Source: Sulfuritalea sp.
Lineage (GTDB): Bacteria; Pseudomonadota; Gammaproteobacteria; Burkholderiales; Rhodocyclaceae
Reading direction: 5' to 3'
DNA: 64,000 nt
Assembly (NCBI GenBank): GCA_030247575.1
Contig: JAOTRV010000005.1
Location: forward strand, 141,189-205,188
A model generated the notes under the pieces. The model worked only from the letters and a program-made list of their open reading frames with translations, was not told the DNA's origin and did no database searches. Each line of letters begins with the position of its first letter. The first letter of the stretch is position 1. Position numbers and translations under genes: made by a program. Positions 1 to 8,114 of the stretch are shown here, one piece after another.

Positions 1-118
1 TGCGTTCGGCCTCGTCGGCCCCCGCCACCGCGCGCAGCCGCGCGGCATCGACGAAGCACAGCGCGAAGGCACATATCCCCGCGGCCAGCAGCAGGAAGGC
101 GCGATCGGCGGGACGCAT
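1..118 (-). CDS. Partial membrane protein, N-terminus only
   Basis: Only the first 39 codons are inside the window. They begin MRPADRAFLLLAAG and continue with a hydrophobic stretch that looks like one membrane anchor or an uncleaved signal. The ATG overlaps the TGA of the upstream SCO gene in a TGATG junction, so the two are probably translated together. I do not recognise the family from this fragment. Its position behind a SCO copper protein suggests a small membrane partner in the same unit, which is inference. Confidence 0.5.
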   Translation of the reverse strand, partial: MRPADRAFLLLAAGICAFALCFVDAARLRAVAGADEAER

Positions 119-711
119 CACAGCAGCTTCCTTATCGCCGTCACGACTTTGTCGGTGGCGACGCCCAGCGGCAGCAGTTCCGCCACCTGGCCGTCGGGAG
201 CGATGACGAAGGTCTGCGAGCTGTGATCGACGGCATAGCCGCCGTCGGGCCGCGTCGGCTGGCGTACATAGCCGACGCCGAAGGACTTGGCGATGGCGGC
301 GGTCTGCTCTGCCGTGCCCACCGCACCGATCATCGCCGGATGGAAATAGGCGACGTAATCTTTGAGCTTGGCCGGCGTATCGCGCTCGGGGTCGACCGAG
401 ACCATGATCATCTTCGTCCGCGCCCGTTCTTCCGGCGTCAGCGCGTTGAGCGCCGCGGCACCCGCCGCCATCGACATCGGGCACACGTCGGGGCAGTTGA
501 CGTAGCCGAAATAGACCAGCAGCACGTTGCCGCGCAACGCCTTCGTATCGACCGGACCGGCCGCGCCTTGCAGGACGAAATCGCCGCCGGCAGGACGCGC
601 GACCAGCACCCGCTCGCCGGTGCCGGAATCGGAGCAGGCAGCAAGAACTGCGATGGCAAGAGCGGCGGCCAGGCCGCGCAGGAGGAAACTCACGGGATTC
701 ATTTCATTCAT
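118..711 (-). CDS. SCO1/SenC family copper-binding protein
   Basis: The 197-residue protein has a lipoprotein-like signal (AVLAAC at about residues 20-26) and a thioredoxin-fold SCO domain. The copper-binding CPDVCP motif lies near residues 73-78 and the distal histidine in the VDHSSQ segment. SCO proteins deliver copper to CuA sites; that role is known from cytochrome oxidases and is plausible for NosZ. It lies downstream of nirJ and a small membrane protein in the same direction, in a stretch headed by an FNR-type box at 1092-1105. A second SCO gene lies at 3388-4041. Start ATG at 711 is used; an in-frame ATG at 702 is possible. Confidence 0.88.
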   Translation of the reverse strand: MNEMNPVSFLLRGLAAALAIAVLAACSDSGTGERVLVARPAGGDFVLQGAAGPVDTKALRGNVLLVYFGYVNCPDVCPMSMAAGAAALNALTPEERARTKMIMVSVDPERDTPAKLKDYVAYFHPAMIGAVGTAEQTAAIAKSFGVGYVRQPTRPDGGYAVDHSSQTFVIAPDGQVAELLPLGVATDKVVTAIRKLL

Positions 712-804
712 GTTTCCGCGGCATTTTAAGGCAGCGGAGCCGACGCACCGGGCATGCGCCCACCGGCCCGGACGGCCGGATCGGAAAAACGGAGATACGC
801 CCGG

Positions 805-987
805 CTAGACGCGGTTCGCGGCGCGCATCAGCGCGCCGCGCAGGGCGATCGTCAGGCTCGAACCGAGCCCGATGCGCTGGGCCACGGCCGGCAGGATGAT
901 CAGCGATGCCAGAGCGAAGCCCGCGCCGAGCAGCAAGGAACCCATCTCGCCTTTGCCGGTCGCCGTATCCTGAGCGTTCTGTGTCAT
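805..987 (-). CDS. Small single-span membrane protein
   Basis: A 60-residue protein with a charged N-terminus (MTQNAQDTATGKGE) and one long hydrophobic segment, about residues 15-50. I do not recognise a family. Support for it being real: a GGGAGAGG ribosome site lies just before the ATG, and its upstream region carries both an FNR-type box (1092-1105) and a perfect GCGAC-N5-GTCGC palindrome (1051-1067). It sits between nirJ and a SCO gene on the same strand. It may be a small accessory protein of the denitrification regulon. Confidence 0.6.
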   Translation of the reverse strand: MTQNAQDTATGKGEMGSLLLGAGFALASLIILPAVAQRIGLGSSLTIALRGALMRAANRV

Positions 988-1050
988 CGGGCCTCTCCCT
1001 CAAATCGATTCGCGTATAAGAGATCATAGAACGCTGCAAGCGGAGAGCCG

Positions 1051-1067
1051 TGCGACATAGTGTCGCA
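1051..1067. promoter_or_regulatory. RegA/PrrA-type site, copy 1
   Basis: TGCGACATAGTGTCGCA is a perfect inverted repeat with 7-base arms and a 3-base centre. The core GCGAC-N5-GTCGC fits the known degenerate RegA/PrrA consensus (GCGNC-Nx-GNCGC). It lies between the FNR-type box at 1092-1105 and the small membrane protein starting at 987. Three related sites lie near nosZ and the c4-type cytochrome. Binding by RegA is inference. Confidence 0.6.
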
Positions 1068-1091
1068 GCCGGGGCGCTTTCTTCAGTCGAA

Positions 1092-1105
1092 TTGACCCAG
1101 GTCAA
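1092..1105 (-). promoter_or_regulatory. FNR/DNR-type box
   Basis: TTGACCCAGGTCAA is a perfect palindrome with the TTGAC-N4-GTCAA pattern of FNR/DNR/NNR family sites. It overlaps the stop codon of nirJ and lies 105 bp upstream of the small membrane protein at 805-987, so it probably starts a transcript for that gene and the SCO gene behind it. Confidence 0.65.
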
Positions 1106-2244
1106 GCGAGACCGATCTCCTCGTCGCCGAGGTAGCAGCCGGGATCTTCCGACCACGGATCGCCGGTCAATTGCTGGGCGCGCACCCGCGTATTGCCGCC
1201 GCAGATGTCGAAATGGACGCAGGCGCCGCAGCGACCGCCGACCTTGCGCGGATGCGTCTTGAGCCCGGCCATCAGCGGATCGGAGGTGTCCATCCAGATA
1301 TCGCCGAAGGCGCGCTCGCGGACATTGCCCAGCGTGTGGTGCCACCACATGGTGTCGGGGTGGACGTTGCCCAGGTTGTCGATGTTTGCGACGTTGATGC
1401 CGCTGGAATTGCCGCCCCATTGGGCCAGCTTCCGCCGAACGTGTTCCACCCGTTCGGGAAACTTGCGTTGCAGCCAGTAGAGCAGATAGACGCCATCGGC
1501 GTCGTTGTTGCCGGTGGTGAATTCCTTGACCAGGCCACGCTGCTGATAGTCCCAACAGGTGTCGAACAGCAGATCCATCGCGTTGCGCGTCATCTGGTGC
1601 AGCGCATCGTCCTTGCGATTCTTGTTGCCGCGCCCGGCGTAGTTGAGGTGCGAGAAATAGAAGCGGTCGATGCCCTCGTCTTCGACCAGCCGAAGCAGGC
1701 CGGGCAGGTCCTGGAAATTGTCCTGCGTCATCGTATAGCGCACGCCGACTTTCAGCCCCGCTTCGCGGCAAAGTCGGATGCCGGCAAGCGAGAGATCGAA
1801 GGCGCCCTTCATGCGACGGAACTTGTCGTGCGTCGCGCCCAGTCCGTCGAGGCTGACGCCGACGTAGTCGTAGCCGATTTCCTTGATGCGCTCGAACATC
1901 GGCGCATCGATCAGGGTGCCGTTGGAGGAAAGCGCGGTGAAGAAACCCATCTGCTTCGAGCGCGCGGAAATCTCGAAAATATCCGTCCGCAGCAGCGGCT
2001 CGCCGCCCGAGAGAATCAGTGCCGGAACCTTGAAGGCCTTGAGCTGGTCCATGACACGGAACACCTCTTGCGTGTCCAGCTCGCCGGCAAAATCCTTGTC
2101 GGCGGAAATGGAATAGCAGTGCTTGCAGGTCAGGTTGCAGCGCCGGATCAGGTTCCAGATCACCACCGGTCCGGGCGGCTTTCTTGTCGGCCCGACCGGC
2201 GTCGGCGCGGCGATGTCCTGCATGAATTGGGAGATTCTGAACAT
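1102..2244 (-). CDS. nirJ: NirJ, radical SAM enzyme of heme d1 synthesis
   Basis: NirJ acts in the conversion of didecarboxysiroheme toward heme d1, the cofactor of NirS. The 380-residue protein shows the radical SAM cluster motif CNLTCKHC (CxxxCxxC), the LSGGEPL segment, and a C-terminal cysteine-rich SPASM-like region (CGACVHFDICGG) that binds an auxiliary iron-sulfur cluster. Length agrees with known NirJ (about 385 residues). The start MFRISQFMQDIAAPTP is chosen by similarity to family N-termini. An in-frame ATG at 2289 would put the FNR-type box 2279-2292 inside the gene, which argues against it. No clear ribosome site is seen. The gene is about 18 kb from the rest of the nir genes. Confidence 0.93.
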   Translation of the reverse strand: MFRISQFMQDIAAPTPVGPTRKPPGPVVIWNLIRRCNLTCKHCYSISADKDFAGELDTQEVFRVMDQLKAFKVPALILSGGEPLLRTDIFEISARSKQMGFFTALSSNGTLIDAPMFERIKEIGYDYVGVSLDGLGATHDKFRRMKGAFDLSLAGIRLCREAGLKVGVRYTMTQDNFQDLPGLLRLVEDEGIDRFYFSHLNYAGRGNKNRKDDALHQMTRNAMDLLFDTCWDYQQRGLVKEFTTGNNDADGVYLLYWLQRKFPERVEHVRRKLAQWGGNSSGINVANIDNLGNVHPDTMWWHHTLGNVRERAFGDIWMDTSDPLMAGLKTHPRKVGGRCGACVHFDICGGNTRVRAQQLTGDPWSEDPGCYLGDEEIGLA

Positions 2245-2278
2245 GGCGACATTAGGCGCAAAGAAGGCGGCGAAAGCT

Positions 2279-2292
2279 TTGACAGTCATCAA
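2279..2292. promoter_or_regulatory. FNR/DNR-type box between nirJ and the ankyrin gene
   Basis: TTGACAGTCATCAA matches the FNR/DNR half sites (TTGAC and ATCAA, N4 spacer). It lies between divergent genes: 35 bp before the chosen nirJ start (2244, minus) and 67 bp before the ankyrin gene (2359, plus). One box could serve both directions. Confidence 0.65.
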
Positions 2293-2358
2293 GCCGCGGA
2301 GTGCAAAAACGGAACGAATCAGGTTACTATTTTCGCCTGTCAAAGGCGAGGCCCTTCC

Positions 2359-2862
2359 ATGATTTTGATCACCCGCACCCTTCCCGGCATCGCCCTGGCG
2401 ATGCTCTGCCTGCTTGCCGGCGCACCCGCGCTTGCCGCCGACGCCACGCTGGGCATGCACGAACAGCCGATCCACGACGCGGCGCGCATGGGCACCCGCC
2501 AGGATGTCGAAAAAATCCTCAAGGCCACCCCGCAGGCGCGCGATGCGCGCGCGCCGCTGGGCAGCACGCCGCTGCACTATGCGGCAATGAACCTCGACAG
2601 CGGCCCGCTCCAGGCCCTGCTGGCGGCCGGCGCGGCGGTCAATGTGCGCGACGGCGAAGGCCGCACGCCGCTGCACATGGCGGCCTTTTCCACGCGCACG
2701 GCCAACGGCAAGCTGCTGTTGCAGGCCGGTGCCGACCCGACCCTGAAGACCGATGCCGGCCGCGATGTGCTGAGCCTGGCGCGCAAAGTCCGCGCCGACG
2801 AGCTGGCCGGCGAGATTTCGCTGTGGATTCTCAAGGGCTGCAAGCCCGGCAAGCTGTGCTGA
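2359..2862 (+). CDS. Periplasmic ankyrin-repeat protein
   Basis: The 167-residue protein has a Sec signal peptide (cleavage near ALAADA, about residue 26) followed by ankyrin repeats, seen as GSTPLHYAAMN and GRTPLHMAAFS. Ankyrin proteins mediate protein contacts; exported ones in denitrifiers and peroxidase loci are often linked to redox enzymes, but the partner here is unknown. Expression is probably anaerobic, from the FNR-type box 2279-2292 shared with nirJ. Its stop overlaps the GTG start of the next gene, so the two are coupled. Confidence 0.82.
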   Translation: MILITRTLPGIALAMLCLLAGAPALAADATLGMHEQPIHDAARMGTRQDVEKILKATPQARDARAPLGSTPLHYAAMNLDSGPLQALLAAGAAVNVRDGEGRTPLHMAAFSTRTANGKLLLQAGADPTLKTDAGRDVLSLARKVRADELAGEISLWILKGCKPGKLC

Positions 2863-3368
2863 CGACTTTCCGCGGCATCGCCCTGCTGATTGCGGCGACG
2901 ACATGCGGCGCGCCCGCCGCCGCCGCGGAGCCCCTGCCGCCGGTAACGGTCTACGCTCCGAGCCCCTGCCTGGCCTGCATCGACTGGGCCGAGCACCTGC
3001 GGCAGAACGGCTTCGAAGTCGGCATCGAGGAAGTGTTGACCGCGAACATGCCCAGGCTCAAGCGCTGGCTGAACGTGCCGTCCGAGCTCGAATCGGTGCA
3101 TACGGCAAAGGTGGGCCGCTATTTTGTCGAGGGCCACGTGCCGGCCGAGGACATCAAGCTCCTGCTCAAGGAACAACCGCTCGCCCGCGGGCTGGCCGTG
3201 CCCGGACTGCCGCGCGGTGCGCCGGGGCGCGAAATCTCAAACCCGGTCTGCGAAACCGCCTGCACCATACTCGACAACGCGTCGGGCCAGCGCGAGATCA
3301 GGCGCGAGGCCTACAACACCCTGCTGGTCGGGCCGGACGGCAAGACCTCGGTCTTCGCCCGGCACTAG
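2856..3368 (+). CDS. DUF411-family metal-binding protein
   Basis: About 170 residues with a signal peptide (cleavage near AAAAEP) and a DUF411 core: CLACIDWAEHLRQNGF early, then the VPSELESVHTA and YFVEGHVPAEDI segments. DUF411 proteins are periplasmic and implicated in copper handling. Here the first motif has two cysteines (CLAC) rather than the more common GCC arrangement. An added C-terminal part carries CETAC, a second candidate metal site. GTG at 2856 overlaps the ankyrin stop (GTGCTGA). The neighbourhood (SCO, nos) fits copper supply, which is inference. Confidence 0.78.
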   Translation: MLTTFRGIALLIAATTCGAPAAAAEPLPPVTVYAPSPCLACIDWAEHLRQNGFEVGIEEVLTANMPRLKRWLNVPSELESVHTAKVGRYFVEGHVPAEDIKLLLKEQPLARGLAVPGLPRGAPGREISNPVCETACTILDNASGQREIRREAYNTLLVGPDGKTSVFARH

Positions 3369-3387
3369 GCGTTTCCCGCGCGCAGTT

Positions 3388-4041
3388 TCAGCGCGCGCTG
3401 TCGGCCGTCATCGCCGCCCGGATGCGAGCGGCGATCTCGGTGGCGGGCATGGCGTAGGCAAAACGCGCGAGGAAACGCCCCTGGCGATCGAGGAATACCA
3501 TGCCGGCGGTGTGGTTCATGGTGTAGTTGTCCGCCGCCGCGCCGGGTTCGCGCACTTTCTCGTACTGGATGCGAAAGCTGTCGGCGGCGCGCCGCACCAG
3601 TTGCGGCGAGCCGGTCAGACCGAGAATCCGCGCATCGAAGGCGGCGGTGTATTCGCGCAGGATGGCTGCCGTGTCCCGCTCCGGATCGACGGTGATGAAA
3701 ATCGGCTGCAGGCGCTTCGCCTCGTCGCCGAGGTGTTCGAGGATGTGCTTGAATTCGAGCAGCGTGGTGGGACAGACATCGGGGCAGGAAACGAAGCCGA
3801 AGGCGACGAGCTGGAAGCGCCCGCGAAAATCGTCGATGGTCACCGCACGGCCATGCGGGTCCATCAGCAGATAGCGCGGCGCCAGGGCGGCGGGCTCCTC
3901 CGCGGCCGGCAAATGCCGGGGCGGCGGCGCGGTATCAGCGGCAACAATTTTGCCTCCGGCGGAGCCGGAGACGGTATCCCCTGCCGACGACGCTGGCGAT
4001 ACGGCGATCAGCAGCCAGAACAACGCGGATACAAGTTTCAT
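3388..4041 (-). CDS. SCO1/SenC family copper-binding protein (second copy)
   Basis: 217 residues with a signal peptide, a low-complexity linker (residues about 20-50) and a SCO domain with CPDVCP and the histidine in NYTMNHTAG. It is the last gene of the minus-strand nos cluster, 36 bp after the nosD paralogue, and is a good candidate for supplying copper to NosZ. It converges with the DUF411 gene (20 bp apart). The signal peptide region contains the peptide IAVSPASS, which lies on a copy of the dispersed repeat described under findings. Confidence 0.9.
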   Translation of the reverse strand: MKLVSALFWLLIAVSPASSAGDTVSGSAGGKIVAADTAPPPRHLPAAEEPAALAPRYLLMDPHGRAVTIDDFRGRFQLVAFGFVSCPDVCPTTLLEFKHILEHLGDEAKRLQPIFITVDPERDTAAILREYTAAFDARILGLTGSPQLVRRAADSFRIQYEKVREPGAAADNYTMNHTAGMVFLDRQGRFLARFAYAMPATEIAARIRAAMTADSAR

Positions 4042-4077
4042 GGAAGCGTCCCTGATTGTCGAACGGTGATTATGGGC

Positions 4078-5301
4078 TCAGCGCATCCTGGGCGCGGGAT
4101 CGCGCAATACAAGATGCGGCGACGAAAACGGCGCCAGGCGTTCGAGGAAATCCAGCATCTCCAGCGCCGGCGAATTGCGAAAAAAGGTCACCGCCGGCGT
4201 TTCCATCCAGATCCGGTCGGCGAACAGGTAGACCTCGTGCGGCGTGTCGCCGATGCCGTCGCCGTCGCGGTCGAAGCCCTGGTACTCGTCCCAGCGGTTG
4301 CCATGCCAGACATTGCCGCTGCCCGCGCCCGGCGCGCTGATCGCGACAGTGGTCAGATTGTGCTCGAAGCTGTTTCCGGTAAAACGGTGGCCGCCCTCCT
4401 CGCCGTAAAAGAACGCGCCGATGATGTTGTGCGCGAAGCGGTTGTTCCTCACCGTCAGCTTGCCCACCGACTGCGGCGGCGCATCGACCCGCAGGCCGAC
4501 CGAGCAGTGCAGCACTTCGTTCTCCTCGACCAGGGCGTCGTCGCTTTCCTTGAACACGATGCCGCCGCCGCCGGCCGTGAGGGCATGCGCAACCTGGTTG
4601 CCGCGCAGCACCAGGCCGGGCGAATAGAGCACGATGATGCCGGTGCCGGTATCCGACAGGTGGTTGTGTTCGATCACCAGACGCGGCGAAAAAACGATGT
4701 GCATGCCGTAGCGGCCGTCGGTGAACCGGTTGCCGACGATCCGGTTGTCCGCAGAATTGGCGAAGGTCAGGTCGCGCGCCCGGCGGAAGCGATTGCCCTC
4801 GATGACGTTGTGCTGGCTGTACCAGGCCCGGATGGCGTCGCCGCGCATGCCCTGTTCGAAGGGCTTGCCGGTCACCCGGTTGGCGGCGATGCGCGAGCGG
4901 CTGACCTGCTTGAGATGGATGCCGAAGAGGACGTCGTCAATTTCGTTGTCCTCGACCAGGTGATCGCTGCCTTCGAGCAGGATTCCGGCGTCGATCCGGT
5001 CATGCGAATCGCCGCTGCCGGTCAGGCGCAGCCCGCGCAAGGTGACGCCATTGGCGGCGACCGACAGCACCGTGCTCTTGCCGTCGCCGACGATGACGGC
5101 TTGACGGCCCCCATCGAGCGTCAACGGCCGACCGATGCTGGCGGGACCGGCGTAGCGGCCCGGCGCAAGGCGCAGGGTGCCGCCGGCTGGCGTCGCATCG
5201 ATCAGGGGCTGCAGCGGAACAGGGGTGGCCGCCAGTGCCGGCAGCGCGACGCAGGCAAGCAGCCGGAGGCATGAGCGAAGGAACTGCAGCACCTGCTTCA
5301 T
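4078..5301 (-). CDS. NosD paralogue, periplasmic beta-helix copper protein
   Basis: 407 residues, signal peptide to about residue 25 (ALPALAA), then right-handed beta-helix (CASH/PbH1) repeats rich in N-x-I/L-x-x-N turns. NosD is needed for maturation of the NosZ CuZ site together with NosF and NosY. This copy shares the C-terminal RxApFSSPxL segment with the main NosD at 10957-12339 (LERLAPFSSP) but lacks that protein's N-terminal extension. Two NosD genes in one cluster is unusual. It follows a UbiA-family gene by 21 bp. Confidence 0.88.
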   Translation of the reverse strand: MKQVLQFLRSCLRLLACVALPALAATPVPLQPLIDATPAGGTLRLAPGRYAGPASIGRPLTLDGGRQAVIVGDGKSTVLSVAANGVTLRGLRLTGSGDSHDRIDAGILLEGSDHLVEDNEIDDVLFGIHLKQVSRSRIAANRVTGKPFEQGMRGDAIRAWYSQHNVIEGNRFRRARDLTFANSADNRIVGNRFTDGRYGMHIVFSPRLVIEHNHLSDTGTGIIVLYSPGLVLRGNQVAHALTAGGGGIVFKESDDALVEENEVLHCSVGLRVDAPPQSVGKLTVRNNRFAHNIIGAFFYGEEGGHRFTGNSFEHNLTTVAISAPGAGSGNVWHGNRWDEYQGFDRDGDGIGDTPHEVYLFADRIWMETPAVTFFRNSPALEMLDFLERLAPFSSPHLVLRDPAPRMR

Positions 5302-5322
5302 TGCATCGCGGCCGCGCGGCCT

Positions 5323-6276
5323 TCAGATGGAGCGGCTCCAGGGCAGGGCCAGAATGACGGCCAGCAGCAGGCCGTGGGTGCTGGCGGCGAGGATGGTCAA
5401 CTTGAGCGCCGGCGTGAGTTCCGCCGGCTGGGCCGCGTGCGACCAGAGCTGGCGCGCCGCCGCGACGCTGGCGAGGGCCGGCAGCAGGGCGGCCAGTGCC
5501 GCAACCGGCAGATGGCCGAGCATCACCATCAGCAGGGGCCAGCCGTAGGCCAGCGCGGCGATTGCGACGTAGCCCCAGCGCGCCTGCGCCACGCCGAGCC
5601 GCACCACCATCGTGTTCTTGCCCGCGGCAGCGTCCGCCTTCACATCGGGAAACTGATTGATGTAGAGCACGTTGGCCACCAGCAGGGCGAAGCCGAGGCC
5701 GGCGGCGACCGGCACGAAAGCAAACCCGTGACGCTGTACGAAGTCGGTGCCGATTACCACCAGCAGCCAGCCGGCCGTGATGGCGAATTCGCCGAGACCG
5801 CGGCTTTGCAGCTTCAGCGGTGGCGCCGAGTACGACCAGCCCACTACCAGACCGGCGAGACCGATCAGGATCAGGCCCGAGGCGCTGACGGCGGTCAGCC
5901 ACAGTCCGGCGGGAACCACCGCGGCCAGCAACGCATAACCGAAGATGCCGGTGGCACGCAGCGAAAGCACGCCGTTCTGGATGAAGCGGCTGCCGCCGGT
6001 GAAGGGGAACTGCCGCTCCGTATTGGCCTCGTCGCAACCCGACAGCGCATCGTAGTAGTCGTTGATGACATTGGCGCCGGCATGCGCCACCAGCGCGAAG
6101 AAGAGCGTCGCCGTGGCCAGCGCCGGCCCGACCGGAATGCCGGAAAAGGCCGCCGTGGCCAGACCCAGCAGACAGCCGACGAAAGTGACGGAAAGGAAAG
6201 CCGGCCGCGTCGCCGCAAAGTAGCGCAGAAAGGGATTGGACAGGGCATCCAGGGTCGGTTCGAGCGGCTTCGACAT
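5323..6276 (-). CDS. UbiA/MenA-family prenyltransferase
   Basis: 317 residues, about eight hydrophobic helices. The first Asp-rich motif is NDYYDALSGCDEAN (about residues 71-84), followed by FPFTGGSRFIQNG, which resembles MenA-like members that prenylate a quinone precursor. Family knowledge: these enzymes join a polyprenyl chain to an aromatic or naphthoquinone ring in the membrane. The substrate here is not evident. Placement between the TlpA-like gene and the second nosD, all minus strand and closely spaced, ties it to the nos cluster. A role in a quinol pool feeding NosG/NosH is speculation. Confidence 0.85.
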   Translation of the reverse strand: MSKPLEPTLDALSNPFLRYFAATRPAFLSVTFVGCLLGLATAAFSGIPVGPALATATLFFALVAHAGANVINDYYDALSGCDEANTERQFPFTGGSRFIQNGVLSLRATGIFGYALLAAVVPAGLWLTAVSASGLILIGLAGLVVGWSYSAPPLKLQSRGLGEFAITAGWLLVVIGTDFVQRHGFAFVPVAAGLGFALLVANVLYINQFPDVKADAAAGKNTMVVRLGVAQARWGYVAIAALAYGWPLLMVMLGHLPVAALAALLPALASVAAARQLWSHAAQPAELTPALKLTILAASTHGLLLAVILALPWSRSI

Positions 6277-6302
6277 GGTTCGCTTTCTTGATTCGATCGG
6301 TG

Positions 6303-6797
6303 TTATTTGAGCGCCGTCTCGGCGGCGGCTTCCAGTTCGGCCCGGTTCATCGCCCCCAGCTTGCTCGCCACCACCTCACCCTTGCGGTTGATGACGACAG
6401 TATAAGGCAGGCCGGCCTTGCCGTTGCCCAGCGCCTGCAGCAGGGCGATGCCCTTGTCGCGGGTCAGCAGCACGGGATAGTTGATGTCGTAGGCCTTGGC
6501 GAAATCGCGTACCGGCGGCGCATTGCTTTCGAGATTGATGCCGATGACTTCGATGCCGCGCGCCCGGTGTTTCGTCTGCAACTCGACCAGCTCCGGAATC
6601 TCGACCCGGCAGGGCGCGCACCAGCGCGCCCAGAAATTCACGATCAGCGGCTTGCCCTGATGCGCGGCAAGGGTCGCCGCCTTGTCGTCGAGGTCGAACA
6701 GCGTCGCGGCAAACAGCGGCGCGCTCGATATCGCCCCGGCGGCAGCGGCGGGCAGGCTGGCGCACGCCAGCAGCAAGGCGACCGGCAATTTCATCAC
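6303..6797 (-). CDS. TlpA-like periplasmic thioredoxin
   Basis: 164 residues with a signal peptide (cleavage near AAAAGA) and a TlpA/ResA-type thioredoxin fold: NFWARWCAPCRVEIPEL carries the CAPC redox pair at about residues 60-63, with the cis-proline in GLPYTVVI. Such proteins keep cysteines of cytochromes and copper sites reduced. The start overlaps the nosY stop by 4 bases, so it is probably a NosZ or cytochrome maturation helper in the same operon. Confidence 0.87.
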   Translation of the reverse strand: MMKLPVALLLACASLPAAAAGAISSAPLFAATLFDLDDKAATLAAHQGKPLIVNFWARWCAPCRVEIPELVELQTKHRARGIEVIGINLESNAPPVRDFAKAYDINYPVLLTRDKGIALLQALGNGKAGLPYTVVINRKGEVVASKLGAMNRAELEAAAETALK

Positions 6798-7621
6798 GGC
6801 AGATCACCACGGCGGAACAACTGGTAGCCGAGCGTCGCCGCAGCGATCCCGACACAGGCCGGATAGGCCAGGGCGAACAGCTTGTAGCCGGTCACGCCGA
6901 ACAGGTCGAGGATGACGTAAGCCGACGGGCCGAGCACGATCAGCTGCGGATCGAACAGCGCCAGGGCGGCGGTGCGGAACACCTGCAGCGGGTTTGCCAG
7001 AGCGATGGTCACGGCGACTTCCGGCGACACCTTGCCCTGGATCATGACACCGAGCAGGATCAGGTCGAGGAACAGCAGCAACGTCAGCCAGACGAGAAAG
7101 GCCGCGCCCTGCGCCATGTCGGTGCTGCGCGCCAAGGCGGAAATCAGCATGCCGATGCCGAGGAAGCAGGCCGCCATCACCGCCAGCAGGGCCGTGTAAT
7201 AGGTGAACATCATCCAGGGCACCTCGATGCCGCGCACCAGCGCAATCAGCACGGCAACCACCATGGCGCCGAATACCGGCAAAAAGATCACGATGTAGCG
7301 GCCGAGGATCTTGCCCCAGAACCACGCCGCCAGCGACACCGGCAGCGACAGCAGATATTCATAGACGCCGGCCTCGCGGTCGCCGGCCACCGAGCGCACC
7401 GTGGTGATCAGCACGAAGATCGGCAGGATCGCCATCGTCAGCTGGATGTAGGTGACCAGCAGGCGCGAGAGGCCGATGAAGCCCAGTACGCGCGATTCGG
7501 TCAGGCCGAACAGGAACAGCAGCGCGACGATGCCGCCGAACACCAGGGTGTAGATCTGGAACCAGCGCGCGCGCAGGGATTCGACGATGTCCAGTTTGGC
7601 GGTGAGCCAGAGTTGTTTCAT
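6794..7621 (-). CDS. nosY: NosY, ABC transporter permease of the nos system
   Basis: 275 residues with about six membrane helices, starting MKQLWLTAKLDIVESLRARWF, typical of NosY. It pairs with the NosF ATPase in the membrane and works with NosD and NosL to deliver copper or sulfur species for CuZ assembly. The segment SVAGDREAGVYEYLLSLP after helix 2 is characteristic of ABC-2 type permeases. The gene order here is nosF-nosL-nosY rather than the common F-Y-L. ATG at 7621 is chosen by homology. Confidence 0.93.
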   Translation of the reverse strand: MKQLWLTAKLDIVESLRARWFQIYTLVFGGIVALLFLFGLTESRVLGFIGLSRLLVTYIQLTMAILPIFVLITTVRSVAGDREAGVYEYLLSLPVSLAAWFWGKILGRYIVIFLPVFGAMVVAVLIALVRGIEVPWMMFTYYTALLAVMAACFLGIGMLISALARSTDMAQGAAFLVWLTLLLFLDLILLGVMIQGKVSPEVAVTIALANPLQVFRTAALALFDPQLIVLGPSAYVILDLFGVTGYKLFALAYPACVGIAAATLGYQLFRRGDLP

Positions 7622-7637
7622 GATTTTCCGTCCAAGC

Positions 7638-8114
7638 TTACTTGCCTTTGGCCAGCACATGCTGGCGCATTTCCTCGAAACCGAAGGCGCCCGCCTCGGC
7701 ATAGGCCTTGGCGCCGTGGTTATAGCCCATCGGCGACATCTTGCCACCGGAATAGTGGGCCTTGCGCGCATCCAGCCATTTGTCGCCGGTACTGGCGACA
7801 TCGGCGACCCAAATCCGGGTGGCGGCATCCGCCATCCAGGGATAATCCTTCTGCTTGTCGCGCATCCAGAACACGACGCAGCCGATGTCGTCGAACTTGA
7901 ACACGATGTTCTTCTCGCCGCCGCGCATCTCGGCGGCAAAGCGGCGATCGGAAATCACCATGCTGCAGCGGACGCAGGTATCGCGATCCCATTTGATCTC
8001 GGCCATGCCGTCCGGCCAGCCGCCGGTGCGACCGCAGGCCGCAAGGGCCGCCGCCAGCGGCGTCAGCGCCCAGCCATGGACGGTGGCGGCGGCAATGAAG
8101 CGGCGCCGGTCCAT
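7638..8114 (-). CDS. nosL: NosL, copper-binding lipoprotein
   Basis: 158 residues. The N-terminus MDRRRFIAA runs into a lipobox (LAAC, about residue 24). The copper motif DTCVRCSMVISD corresponds to the Cys-x-x-Cys-x-Met region of NosL, which binds Cu(I) at the outer membrane side and hands it to NosD. The C-terminus ends in EEMRQHVLAKGK. Its ATG overlaps the nosF stop (TGATG). The RRRF string could allow Tat export, unproven. Confidence 0.92.
   Translation of the reverse strand: MDRRRFIAAATVHGWALTPLAAALAACGRTGGWPDGMAEIKWDRDTCVRCSMVISDRRFAAEMRGGEKNIVFKFDDIGCVVFWMRDKQKDYPWMADAATRIWVADVASTGDKWLDARKAHYSGGKMSPMGYNHGAKAYAEAGAFGFEEMRQHVLAKGK

Noticed and set aside
1741-1765. Partial match to the dispersed repeat in nirJ
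   Set aside because: About 17 of 24 positions, and the peptide KVGVRYTMT is conserved in NirJ itself, so probably chance.
2245-2289. Longer nirJ beginning at ATG 2289
   Set aside because: It would place the FNR-type box inside the coding region and adds residues not seen in the family.
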